NCBI GenBank assembly: GCA_017607445.1
Contig: JAEVHH010000003.1
Location: 4,278,001 to 4,342,000 of the forward strand
Reading direction: 5' to 3'
Length of the DNA stretch: 64,000 bases
Origin: Histoplasma ohiense
Taxonomy: Eukaryota > Ascomycota > Eurotiomycetes > Onygenales > Ajellomycetaceae
In this document: positions 34,430-44,633 of the stretch, piece by piece
How positions within the stretch are numbered: the stretch's first letter is position 1
Layout: every line of letters starts with the position of its first letter
Translations under genes and position numbers: made by a program
The notes under the pieces: model-generated
Told to the model about the DNA's origin: nothing
What the model saw: the letters and a program-made list of their open reading frames with translations, nothing else
Databases searched by the model: none

Positions 34430-35877
34430 TTTTGTCCGATTGGGCTACACAAATATTTCCTACCACCCGGTTCTGAGGGCATCCGGTTTCTATGGACGAA
34501 TTGGCTACGATTGCATACGTTGCTCCTGCATGTTGCGCAGGCAAAAATTTACTTATTTGTCCCCTTGTCTATTAGCATGTTTAAGAAAAGCTTTAGCTGG
34601 TTTTGCCTCACCGTTGGCGATCCTTTCATATTCGGCGTTGTTCTGTATTTTATTGGGAAATGGCGTGAAGTGAAATTGATGACGTATAGTCACTGCCACT
34701 CATCCAGCCAAGGGAATTGACTTCTGCAGACCGCTGTTATAGATTAATGGGTTCGGTTCGGTCCGATGGAGCGTGTTTTCTAGTTGTGGAGATTAAATGG
34801 TTTTGTGGGCACAAACAGCAAGATCCGGGGGTTGGCAGAACTAGCCTGAACCTAGCTAGACCAACTGAATTCCTTGAAGCTGTAATCTGTATATAGTAGC
34901 TGAGAAGGGTGACTTAAAAGTGCCGAACTGCAGAAGGGGATCCACAACAGGCACAACTGAAACTGGCGAACTAGTACTCATGGACAGTAGAAAGTGGCAC
35001 GAAACTCCAAGTGCATATACAAATCCCCGTGCGATTCCTTTCAACCTATGCTCCCAGTTGCCCATCATGCGTAGCAGCGACGGCGTGGTCCATGTCCGCA
35101 GGATCATGATGCCCCGCAATCGGTCAAACAACGGATATAGGGCTCAACCCTGTTTTAGAGCGCCCAAACAGGAAATCAACCACCACAGCTCTCGAGCTAC
35201 GGACTGCCAGAACTGCTAGACCTCCCAGCCACACTGAAGCAGCCAACTGGAGGAGACGAAAATACTCAGCCAAGTCGCGTGTTCCCTTTTTCTTTGCTTT
35301 TTTTCTCGCTCCCGTTCCTTTTTTGTTCCCTTTCCTCCCTCCTGAATGAAGCGGGAAGAGAAACGTCGCACATAGCACTCTTCAAATTTCCAGGTATTCG
35401 TTCCCGTGCATCAAAGGGAAAGGGAACAGAAAGACAGCAGCTTCGTTTGTAGCTTGTGTCTAATCTTGTCTCCTTTGAACGTTTACTTTACTTTCCTTGC
35501 AGTGCTGGGTTGGGACTTGGGCCTCCGTGTTCTCCCTGCGTCAAAGGAGAGATAAAAAAAGAAAAGAAAAAAAAAAAAGGAAAAAAGGAAAAAAGGAAAG
35601 AAAAGAAAGAACAAAAATTCCAGGTTCGGTTGGTGCAGAGAAACAAAGGGCTTATTCTGCCCATTGCTGTGAGACGCAGACTTTTCGTTTTCTCACCAAC
35701 CGATATCAATATATATATTTAGATATATCCCGCATATTCTCCCTGTCTAATTCATTAAGCTGAACTGAGTTGATAGGTTTTTGCCTACCACATCGTCCCT
35801 GAAGACTATCTAATACCCTGGCCTGGAGACCCAGAAGCAAAAAGGGAAGAAGAACAGGAGAAGCAGAGGAAGCCGCC
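34430..35877. other. Intergenic, about 1.4 kb
   Basis: 3' flank of Tfb1 and upstream region of the Gag-like gene. It carries an A/G-rich tract at about 35551-35612. No long terminal repeat is recognised and no coding region stands out. Confidence 0.5.
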
Positions 35878-37695
35878 ATGCCCCGCAGAAGTTCCTCCAA
35901 GAGCACTTCCGAACGCGCCTCTGCATTGAACGCAGCCGCAGCCACATTCTCGCCGACTCAACTTTCTGTCGTCCAGCCGGTCGGTATCGATATGCCCGAC
36001 GCCAGCTCCGATGGAGCGGATTTCGTTCCGGCCGAGTATGTCAAGGAGGGCGAGGATATTTTGACGGTCGATGGTCTGGCGACGGATGCTGAGACCTACG
36101 TGCCGTTTTCGGGGTTTCAGTTGAGGAGGGAGGAAATTGAGTGGGAGGCGTTTCAGATCCAAAAGGCAAAATTGGAGCTCCACTCGACACATAGGCTTGA
36201 GGTTGAGAAAGTAACGTTGGGCCTTTCCTTAGAAATTGAACGGCTGAAGCAAGAGTTGAATGCGATCAGGAACTCGAATAATGGGAATGGGAATGGGAGT
36301 GAGAACGAGAATATAAATGCGGTGGGTGGGGGCAATGGAGAACCGCTCGCTTGTGCCGAGAAAGAAAACCAGGGCGATATCGATAACGACGAGGAAGCGG
36401 AGAAACCTGATGGGGAGGCCGTAGTCGGCAAAAAGATAATCGCATTTCTCCGGCTGACAAAGGATGTTCCTTACCCGCATCGCCTGTATGGTAAAAACAA
36501 TTACTCAAGTTGGCGGGAATCGATCCTTTCCATTGCTGAGACCACAGGATGCAGTCATATCATCGATGACGGGCAAAAATGCTCTCCCTTCACGGACGAA
36601 AATACGTATTTATGGGACCAGCAGAATGACTGGCTGTATGATTTGATATGGAACTCGCTAAGTTCCCGGGCAATGGAGTCGGTCACTCATCCAAAGAGAC
36701 GCTCTGCATATCTTCTCTGGAATCAGCTGGAATCTACATTCCGTCAGCCGCTTGAAGAGGAGCGCCGCTCCATTTTCCACAGCCTGTATCCGTCTCACCA
36801 AACCAGTGATAGGGAATATATCAAACAGTTTCAGGAGGCGAGGAGGAAGCTGGAGAAGCTTGGCTTTCCAGTTCCTGATTGGCTGTTATATGATATTTTG
36901 TATGAGAGTGTTTCAAGCACTTCGCAAAATATTATCCATACAAATTTTATACTGAAACAAGAAGAGACGCCCAAATCCGTGCCTCAGACTCTGGATATTG
37001 ATATATTGATTGATGAGTTGGTTGCCTGTTTACAAGAGGGAAACATTGTTATCAGCACTATTTCGAGCGATGACAGTAATACTGATCTGTCGTCCAGCAC
37101 CTCGCCCGTTACTCTGTCTACCACGATCACTGGCGGAATTAGGTCTACTTTCACAAACAACGCCAGCAATGATGGCGATAATACTCATAGTCTAACAGCT
37201 GGGTCACACTCGAAGAAGAAAAACGGGAACAACGGACAACCCTCGTCAAACACAAATTATACAAACAGCATGGAGACGACAAGCAACGACAGCAGCGGTA
37301 GCAAGGATGAACGTCACCCGACCCACATCCAATCCCGACTAGACCTGACTGCCAAGTGCACATTTTGCGCGCGATCAGGCCATGTTGCGTCCGTCTGCTT
37401 CTTAAAACACCCGGAACTGGCTCCTGAGCGTTGGCGTCGCCAGAACCAGCAAACAATCGAATTATTCCGTCAAAAGGAGGTTCGGGGACGACAGCTGCGA
37501 AATCGACCTTCCGCAGGCCACTCACAGCAGGACCAAAGCAAGAATCGGGGCCGAGATCATAATAATAACACTAATAATAATAAAAAGAACTCGAAGCCGG
37601 TATCTGCCAGTCCGAGTCGTTCCAATAATGATGTGAGCCAGGGCATGAAGGCTATTGCGAGGCAGTTTTATGAAGAGATGGACAATGAAGTTTGA
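35878..37695 (+). CDS. Solitary Copia-type Gag-like protein (possibly domesticated)
   Basis: An uninterrupted 605-codon ORF. Residues 75-135 form a Glu/Lys/Leu-rich coiled coil. At about residue 200 the Copia Gag entry motif appears (LYGKNNYSSWRESILSI), followed by the UBN2/retrotran_gag-like helical region: SAYLLWNQLESTF, then DREYIKQFQEARRKLEKLGF and DWLLYDILYES. After an Asn/Ser/Thr-rich linker there is a CCHC zinc knuckle, Cys494-x2-Cys497-x4-His502-x4-Cys507, and a basic RG/N-rich tail. No protease, integrase, reverse transcriptase or RNase H follows before 38793, and no flanking terminal repeats are evident. It is therefore either a Gag gene kept for host use or a recent solo fragment; the absence of any stop or frameshift favours the former. 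Base composition and codon use look like the neighbouring genes. Confidence 0.8.
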   Translation: MPRRSSSKSTSERASALNAAAATFSPTQLSVVQPVGIDMPDASSDGADFVPAEYVKEGEDILTVDGLATDAETYVPFSGFQLRREEIEWEAFQIQKAKLELHSTHRLEVEKVTLGLSLEIERLKQELNAIRNSNNGNGNGSENENINAVGGGNGEPLACAEKENQGDIDNDEEAEKPDGEAVVGKKIIAFLRLTKDVPYPHRLYGKNNYSSWRESILSIAETTGCSHIIDDGQKCSPFTDENTYLWDQQNDWLYDLIWNSLSSRAMESVTHPKRRSAYLLWNQLESTFRQPLEEERRSIFHSLYPSHQTSDREYIKQFQEARRKLEKLGFPVPDWLLYDILYESVSSTSQNIIHTNFILKQEETPKSVPQTLDIDILIDELVACLQEGNIVISTISSDDSNTDLSSSTSPVTLSTTITGGIRSTFTNNASNDGDNTHSLTAGSHSKKKNGNNGQPSSNTNYTNSMETTSNDSSGSKDERHPTHIQSRLDLTAKCTFCARSGHVASVCFLKHPELAPERWRRQNQQTIELFRQKEVRGRQLRNRPSAGHSQQDQSKNRGRDHNNNTNNNKKNSKPVSASPSRSNNDVSQGMKAIARQFYEEMDNEV

Positions 37696-38792
37696 AAACC
37701 TTACTTCCTTTTTACTACGTTGGAATTCCTTGGACGATATAGGATTCTTTGGATGCGGTTTGGCGTGATGCACCCAACACGCGACTTGACCCTTGATTCT
37801 GTTTGTTGAACCTTGCATAGCCTTGCGCCACTCTTTCCCCTCCATTTTTGTGGTTTCTTTTTGCCAAATTCGATCGTGTTATAGAAGATCGTTTTCCTGT
37901 CGTCCATTACCATTGATTGAGAGGTGTTGAGTTGTAGTGCAAAGAGAAGTGAAGAGCAAGAAGAGAATTTGGATTGACCATCGTTTTTGGATAAGTAGTG
38001 AGAGAATAAACTTTAAAAAAAAAAAAAAAAAAAAAAAGTAAATCCAGCAACAAAGGAACCTGATCCCCATAGCTTCACGAGTCCAGATTCACCCTTTTTT
38101 TGTTCCGTGGTTGGTCTCCTGTTCCTGCGTCGGCATGCCGAGGCCCAGGTTTTCGGGAAGCCGTAACCCAAATTGGACATGTGTACTTTAGTTTTGGCGC
38201 GGCTGGAATGTCAGCGAAAGCCAGCCGAGAAGAAAAGCCTGAACAGGCGACCATTCCTCATCTCCCAACAGACTTCAATTCACCCACGCACTTCACGCAC
38301 TTCTCAAGCATTCTCTTGATTCCTTTGTCTGACTACCTATGGACGGAATCGTCAATTACGCTGGTGCAGAGAATTGAACAGTGGGAAGAAACGAAGTTGA
38401 ACCAACCGAACCCTCCACCTCCGCAACGGTCCATAGAGTGGGCATGCAGTTGGCACAGCCATTAAGAAGGGAGTGTTCGCGAATTCCCAGCACGAAAAAC
38501 AGGGATAGGAAGAATTAATAGGAGAGGTGGATTGCGCCGTGTTTGACCTTGAGCTTCCATCGGCAACTTCCAGCGTTGACCCTGCGATTACCAGCATCCA
38601 GCAGAACCCTCAACAGGAAGGGAAAGGGAAACCCCGCATCCAATTCTTTCTTTCTAAGCCCCTAGCAACAAATGACTAAATAATAGGATCCTCTCACACA
38701 AATACCTCAGAATTTGCGCTGAAGGAAGCGTTCTCTCACACGCCTATCCCGCACACCCGCCATCCCTCCGTTTTCACATACCTGCTAAAATC
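37696..38792. other. Intergenic, about 1.1 kb
   Basis: 3' flank of the Gag-like gene with a poly-A run near 38014-38037, then the promoter of the Dsc2-like gene. A 121-codon frame at 38100-38465 has no recognisable feature. Confidence 0.5.
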
Positions 38793-39967
38793 ATGATCAG
38801 TTCCGGGTTCACCAACGCGCCGATTTCGAAATATGTGATGGTCTTCATAATTGCTTCATCGATTGTTGTCAGCATTGTGGATGTGAAATATTTATTATAT
38901 ATACAGGTCGTGCCACATCTATGGAAATATTGGCAAGTATGGAGACTAGGAGTTTGGCAGGTGGGGTTTTTCCCCCTCCCTCAAGGACTGTTTTAAACAA
39001 AGCTCACGACCGCATTATCTCCAATGTAGCTATCCTACACGAATTCGACAGAAGTACTCTTTGGAGCACTGCTCATTTATCAGCTCAGAGTGATCGAACG
39101 GTTATGGGGATCTAGGAAATTCGGCGTATGTCCCCTTTCTTCCTCTATTCCCCGAAGACCCAAAGCTTACCACCTATACTAACATCCATCTCCCAAACCC
39201 CTCAACAGAGCTTCCTCATAAGCACCTTACCCTACACAGCCCTCCTCCCACCGCTCATCCTCTCCTTCCTCCTCCGCCCTCTCTCCCTCAACACCCTAAA
39301 CTTCCTCCCCGCAGGCCCAACAGCCATCCTCTTCGCGCTCCTCGTCCAATTCTACTCCGCAATACCCCCCGCATACAAATACCGCATCACCGCCCCGACC
39401 ACCGCCTTCGCATCGTCCCCAACAGCAACCACACCCTCGATCAACGTCAGCGATAAATCCACCACCTACCTCCTGGGCGCGCAGCTCGCCCTCTCCCAGT
39501 TCCCCCACTCTCTCGTCTCCGCCGCCGTAGGCTGGGCTGTCGGTTACGCCTGGCGCTCGGATATATTACCTGGCCGTGCGGCCGCGTGGAGGGTTCCCGG
39601 CTGGGTCTATGGAAACACGTCCGTCGATGCGGCGGCGCGGGAGCACAGGCGGGCACCAGAGGGACGTGCGCCTGATGGCGTGGATGGCCACAGTTCTGCT
39701 AGATTTGGCGGCTGGCGGCGGTGGGCCGGGTTGCGGGCGGTGGTGGGAAGGACAGGGGGGGATGCAGAGAGGTTTGAGGGGATGAGGAGACGGTTGGAAA
39801 GGGAGTCGAGGGCGGCGGCGGCGGCGGCGGCGGGCGGAGTGGGGGTTTCCCAGGTTGGGTTGGATAGGCAGGGGGTGAATGAAGGTGGGGATGGGGGCCG
39901 GGGGCAGGGGCAGCAGAGGAGGCCGCTGGCGGGGCAGATATTGGATCGGTTTACGGGGAGTTATTAG
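38793..39967 (+). CDS. Rhomboid-fold membrane protein, Dsc2/UBAC2-like
   Basis: Three exons, 38793-38960, 39030-39125 and 39209-39967, give 340 aa, all phase 0. Splicing restores a continuous fold: YVMVFIIASSIVVSIVDVKY, IQVVPHLWKYWQVWRLGVWQ, then TEVLFGALLIYQLRVIERLW and a GSRKF turn. Further membrane segments follow (PYTALLPPLILSFLLR, AILFALLVQFYSAIPP, AQLALSQFPHSLVSAAVGWA). The VIERLWGS segment and the layout match fungal Dsc2/UBAC2 proteins. No GxSG serine or partner His is seen, so it should be a pseudoprotease. Dsc2 works in the Golgi/ER Dsc ubiquitin-ligase complex, which in fungi releases the SREBP factor and clears orphan membrane proteins. The last 110 residues are Gly/Arg/Ala-rich with much higher GC; a C-terminal UBA domain is not evident. 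Confidence 0.82.
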
Positions 39968-40882
39968 GAGGAGGTGTGTGCTGGATGTGAAGTGGGTAGC
40001 ATTTATTTGGTTTTTGCTTCGGTTCTTTTTAAATGAGTTTGTATGTTTGGGAGAGGAGCTGCTGAGGGCTGGGGAAGTTTGCAACGTGTCATACGCTGTA
40101 TGACGATGGGGGGAATGAGTGAGTGGGGTACCTTGCCCTTTCTTTGCTGCATTTCCGTAGCTATTTCCTTTGAGTATTTACAGCGGGGTATGCTCATATT
40201 TGTAGAGCCAACTTCCGCTGCTCCTAATTTGTGTGTTGCGATTATTGCGTGCGTATAATAATAGATTTGGTTTGAACTTTTTATTGTGCTTCTTGCTTCT
40301 TAGTTGATAATTTCCAAATTCTATTCTTCCTCTCTTCTCCAAAATACAACTTCGGAAATAAAATTAAAGTGGAACGTTGTATTCATCAATCATAATAGAC
40401 AATGAAAAAAAAGGGGTGTGAAGACGCGAAGGGGAAATGAGGATGATACATTTGATAGTGATTAAAATCTCAAAGGGAGAGTTCTTTGTAAGTGGAAGGA
40501 AAGAGGCTGCTGGACAGTTTTAAAGGCGTTGAAATACAAAAACCGAGCAAGAGAGAAGAGGAATGAAGAAACCCCTCCCCAAGATCTAGCACTAATAAAA
40601 CAACACCCCAGGCCAAAATTCCGCTACTCATTTGGCGGAATCTCTCTGGCTCGTCTTTCCTTTCAAATCGGGACATTCATGAAATGGCAGCGCAAGGTGG
40701 GCGGGACTGGGACAAGAGTTATTAAAAGAGGGCGAGGACTATATTTGCAAGTTAAGTAAAAAGGATCAACTAAACCATGGCAAATTCGATCGACGGTCGA
40801 TGTCTAGCTTCATCCGAGAGAAGGAGGACGAAAGACGAGCAAGGTGAGTGATAATAGAATAGAGCGGGCAGATTATTACATC
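39968..40882. other. Intergenic between convergent genes
   Basis: About 0.9 kb of 3' flanks of the Dsc2-like (+) and ING/PHD (-) genes. No gene recognised. Confidence 0.5.
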
Positions 40883-43460
40883 TTATTTCCCATTCCCCAA
40901 TTTCCCTTTTTTCAGGTTATCCTTGCACTCATTGCAATACCATTTGGCTAGAGGTCACAAGTTCGTATATTAGCTAGGGTAAAGACCCAGACAAAGGCAA
41001 GTCAAGAAAAAAAAAAAAAAAAAGAAAGAAACCATATCTCCATTCCTATAATAGGAAAAACAGGTATGGCTCTAAGAATGGGCAAATAGAGAGAGGGGAA
41101 ATGGACTAGACTCACAGCTCTTCAGCGGCGCCCTCGATAAGCCCACACACGACAAATGAAACCACTCACGCGGACACGTTTCATTATCGCACGCAACCAT
41201 TTCCCCAAAACTAACTTGATTACAGTAACAATACCTCGGCTCTCCTTCTTCCTCTTCATCATCCCCTTGGCGTGAAGAGTCCTCGTCTTCTGTTGCGGCC
41301 GCAGCGACAAGCTGCTGCGCGGCTGGTGCAAGCCCTGCACCCTTTTTATGTGATCGTTTGGTGGTGCCAGCGCCGGAACCAGCACCGGTGCTGCTGGAGG
41401 TGCTAGGGCCGCCTGGTCCTCCGCCATCCGCCGCTGTCACGGTACTGCCGCGCGGTCTCGTGGTCCGTTGTGGCTGCGAGTGTTGTTGCGATAGGTCGGG
41501 TAAAGTGGAGAGCACTGGAGTTGAATTTTTGGATGACCGGCCTTTTGGTTGGGGTTCAGAGTTAGAGCCGGCTTCTGCTTTGGTTGCGTTATTGGCATTA
41601 CTGTTATTGATGTTATTGTAGCTAGCAGGAGCTGTGTCCTCCTGTTTTGGTACGAGCTCCGCTGGTCTCGGGGTAGTGGAGATGGAAGGACTCGCTTTCT
41701 CGTCCTTATTAACTTCCGCTAGAGTAGAAGTGGGCTCTATTCTAGTAATAGCAGTATCCCTGGATAAAGTGGAGGGCTTGAGGTCTGAAGAAGTGGATTT
41801 TTCTGCGATCGGAACAACCGGGTTAGGGACGTCTAGGCGGGTGATACATGCAGGTGTGGGTCCGGGTAACGTACTTGAATTAGGCGCCCGATTCGACGCA
41901 GATGATGAAGGCCGCTGACGGCCATTGGTTACTTGGGTACTAGCTAGCTGCGATCGGGAGGATGGTGTCACCGGAATAATATTGGGAGCGGGGCTGGCAG
42001 CTTTTGTCAAAGTGTTAAGGGGGAGTATAGCGGAAGAAGGGAGTAGCGCTGGAGATCCAGTCGCGGACGCCGTTGTGTTTGTTCTGTTTCCATAGTTTCC
42101 ACTCAGTTAGAATTAAAACTATGGCTCATCAACACTTTTTCCAAAATTGGAAGTTCGTCGACATACCTTTTCCTCCCCGTAGGATTAGCATTCGCTGCTC
42201 GTACTCTCTTCTTCGCGCCATCAGTAGCAGAAACATCTTTCACAGCACCTCGCCCAGTACCTGCATTCGTCGTCGTGCTAGCCGACCGCTCCATTGCGGA
42301 ACCGGTAGCAGAAGCTATGGGTTGGGGTTTCTCGACTCTCCTCCGTTTGGCAGGAGCAGCAGAGCTCGCAGCAGCACCACCCACGCCAATTGGGATATTG
42401 GACAGCGTTTCACTGCTTTTCCCTTTACCGCCCGTGCCTTTCCGAGATGGAATCCGCCCGTCTTCAGCATCCACATCACCGTAAGTACGCCTATGTTTTC
42501 GGGAAACGCCCTCCCGTCTAGCTTCGCCCTCGAGAGCCGCTGCAAGGTTATGATCACGGGTAGCGGCAGTTTCACGTCGGGGACGCTCAGATGTATTGCC
42601 CGTGGTCTTTGCGACAGTCTTGTTCGAATATGCCCAGTGCGTGAGGCTACCTAGCCGGGCCTCTTCACTTATCTCGCCCTCAACGTATGGAAAAGTCGCG
42701 TCAATGCGCCTAATCTGCTTTTCAAGCTCATTATTCGCATTCCACAACACATGGTTCTTCTCATCGGTAGTAATCATAAGGTCTGAGAGAGTGGAGCGGA
42801 GGTCAAAGAAAATCTTCCTGCGGGCAAGTGCCTCGGGCGAGTCGTAGTTGATCGGTTCTTTCGTCTACCAGCAGCCAGCAAAACATATTAACTTAGCTAA
42901 ATAATCCCCACAGTTCAAAAAAAAAAAAAAAAAAAAAAAAAAGAAAGAAAGAAAGAAAGAAAATAACCCACCGGTATACCCCCCTGCATCAACTTCGCAT
43001 AAGGCGTCGACGCCGTTGCCGAATCCAGCTGTTTCGACAACGCCTCTTCCAACGCCCACGCCTTCCCATCCACCTCCTTCATCAATGACGCATGCCTCCG
43101 AAACTCCTTGGGCAGCGCCGTAATGGCGTCCGTGAAGTGAGTGATAGCCGGGTAGAGGCCGTGCGGGATGTTGCGCGCAGCTGATTCGCGCCGTGCGCCT
43201 CCTCCGGCACCACCAGCACCAGCACCAGCACCGCCGAGATCGACGCCGGAACCGAGCCCGTATACGCCACTGCTCCCGTGGAGACCCAGGCTGGCGAAGG
43301 TGGTGCGGCTGGCTGTTTTGGACGTGCGGCTGGGGTTTGTGCGGGTTTGGCGGGCGGGTTGGCGGATGGAGTTGGAGTGCGAGGTGGTGCTGGGTCCAAG
43401 ACCCGTGCTGGTGGTGCTGTTTGCGGCGTGGGCAGCGCCCGGGGCCAGAGCCGTGGCCAT
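40883..43460 (-). CDS. ING-family PHD-finger chromatin protein
   Basis: Four exons: 43460-42972, 42864-42167, 42083-41116 and 40947-40883, giving 739 aa with consistent phases (0, 2, 1). The ING N-terminal domain spans about residues 105-220: FTDAITALPKEFRRHASLMK, then after the first intron EPINYDSPEALARRKIFFDL and KNHVLWNANNELEKQIRRID. A long basic, Ser/Ala/Thr-rich linker with KRRR-type nuclear signals follows. The C-terminal PHD finger begins YCYCNQVSFGEMVACDN, continues CPREWFHLSCVGL, and is completed only by the 65-bp last exon encoding KWYCNECK, giving Cys4-His-Cys3. ING PHD fingers read H3K4me3 and anchor histone acetyltransferase or deacetylase complexes. The size and N-terminus suggest a Pho23-like (Rpd3L) protein, but Yng2-like roles are possible. 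Intron 1 contains a poly-A/GAAA run. Confidence 0.93.
42917..42962. repeat. Poly-A plus (GAAA)n in an intron
   Basis: About 26 A followed by five GAAA units. On the transcribed minus strand this is a poly-pyrimidine run inside intron 1 of the ING/PHD gene, just after the donor. Confidence 0.9.
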
Positions 43461-43713
43461 GGATTGCGCTCGCGGGAGTGGTGAGAGCTGTCGGTGCTAT
43501 CTAAGGTGGAATCAAGAAGGGGAAGATGGAAATGAGAAAGTGGGAGATGGGGGAAAATAGCTCTGTCCCTGCTCCGTTGCAGCTTAGAGCGGGAAGCGGG
43601 AGGGGAGAGCTGTGAACAGCTCGTAAAGCTGAAAGATGGGGATGGCTGTATTTCTAACAACCAAAGGAGAAAATGGATATGGGAAGCAGGACATTGGGAG
43701 AGGAGAGAAGGAT

Positions 43714-43745
<32 letters not shown>

Positions 43746-44633
43746 CTGGAGTTGGGTTGATGAAGGGATTGCCGTTTTGGGCAATACCCAGGGACCAGTA
43801 ATACGACGCCGTGACATCAACGGAAACGGTTTAGCGCGTTAGTGCAGAGCCGAGACGCTAGGCTGTAAATGGAAGAATGGAATAGGTCGGGGACGTTGTT
43901 GTATAGATATTAATTCCGCAAGAGGTTATTATAATAATATCGATTATTCTAACGGGATAATAGCTAGCTACCCAAATAGAGAAACGGAGGAAAACGAGAA
44001 ACACATCGACATCTAATTTACATCTTTTTCCTTCTGTACTTCTAATGAAACAGGGCGAAACAGGGAAAAATACAGATTTTAAACAATGTTAATAATCTCA
44101 ACATAAAGCTTTTCTTTTTCTTCATTGCACATGTTAACAACTTGAAAGAAACAGTTCCAGGTGTAAAAACCAACCTCTCACAGCTTTTGTTGTAGTCTTG
44201 TGCTTCCTTGGTTTTGGTGTTTCGTCGCTGATGTTGAGCATATGCTGTAGGGGCAGGAAGGGAACGAGAAGACATAGCAAACACATATATGATAACAATT
44301 TATAAGATAGGAGGAAAGGTTTGGGGGTGGTCTTGGTGTGGTTTAAAAAAGTGACGATCGTGGGAAATTTTACAAATAGAAAACCGAGCAGTGGTAAAAA
44401 GGAAGGGTAGATAAAATGAAAGAAAGGAATAAAGAAATTATAGAATGCAGCTAAACTAAACAAGAGGAAGAAGGAAATAAAAGATATACAAAAGAGAAAA
44501 AAAAGGGGTTGGGGAAAATAATCAATGTATCTTTCAAGTTTTTAAAAAAGAAGAAAAAAGAATAAGATACCAAGAACAAAAAGTAGACCCCTCGTATCGA
44601 AAGGGAGGTCATCTACCTCGATGCTCCCACCGC
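43461..44633. other. Intergenic, about 1.2 kb
   Basis: Promoter of the ING/PHD gene, with a (GA)n microsatellite at 43721-43745, and 3' flank of the 2-oxoglutarate dehydrogenase gene. No gene recognised. Confidence 0.5.
43721..43745. repeat. (GA)n microsatellite
   Basis: About twelve GA units upstream of the ING/PHD gene. On that gene's sense strand it is a CT run about 260 bp before the start codon, a common feature of fungal core promoters. Confidence 0.9.

Noticed and set aside
35878..37695. Complete Copia retrotransposon
   Set aside because: No protease, integrase, reverse transcriptase or RNase H frame follows within the 1.1 kb before the next gene, and no flanking long terminal repeats were found.
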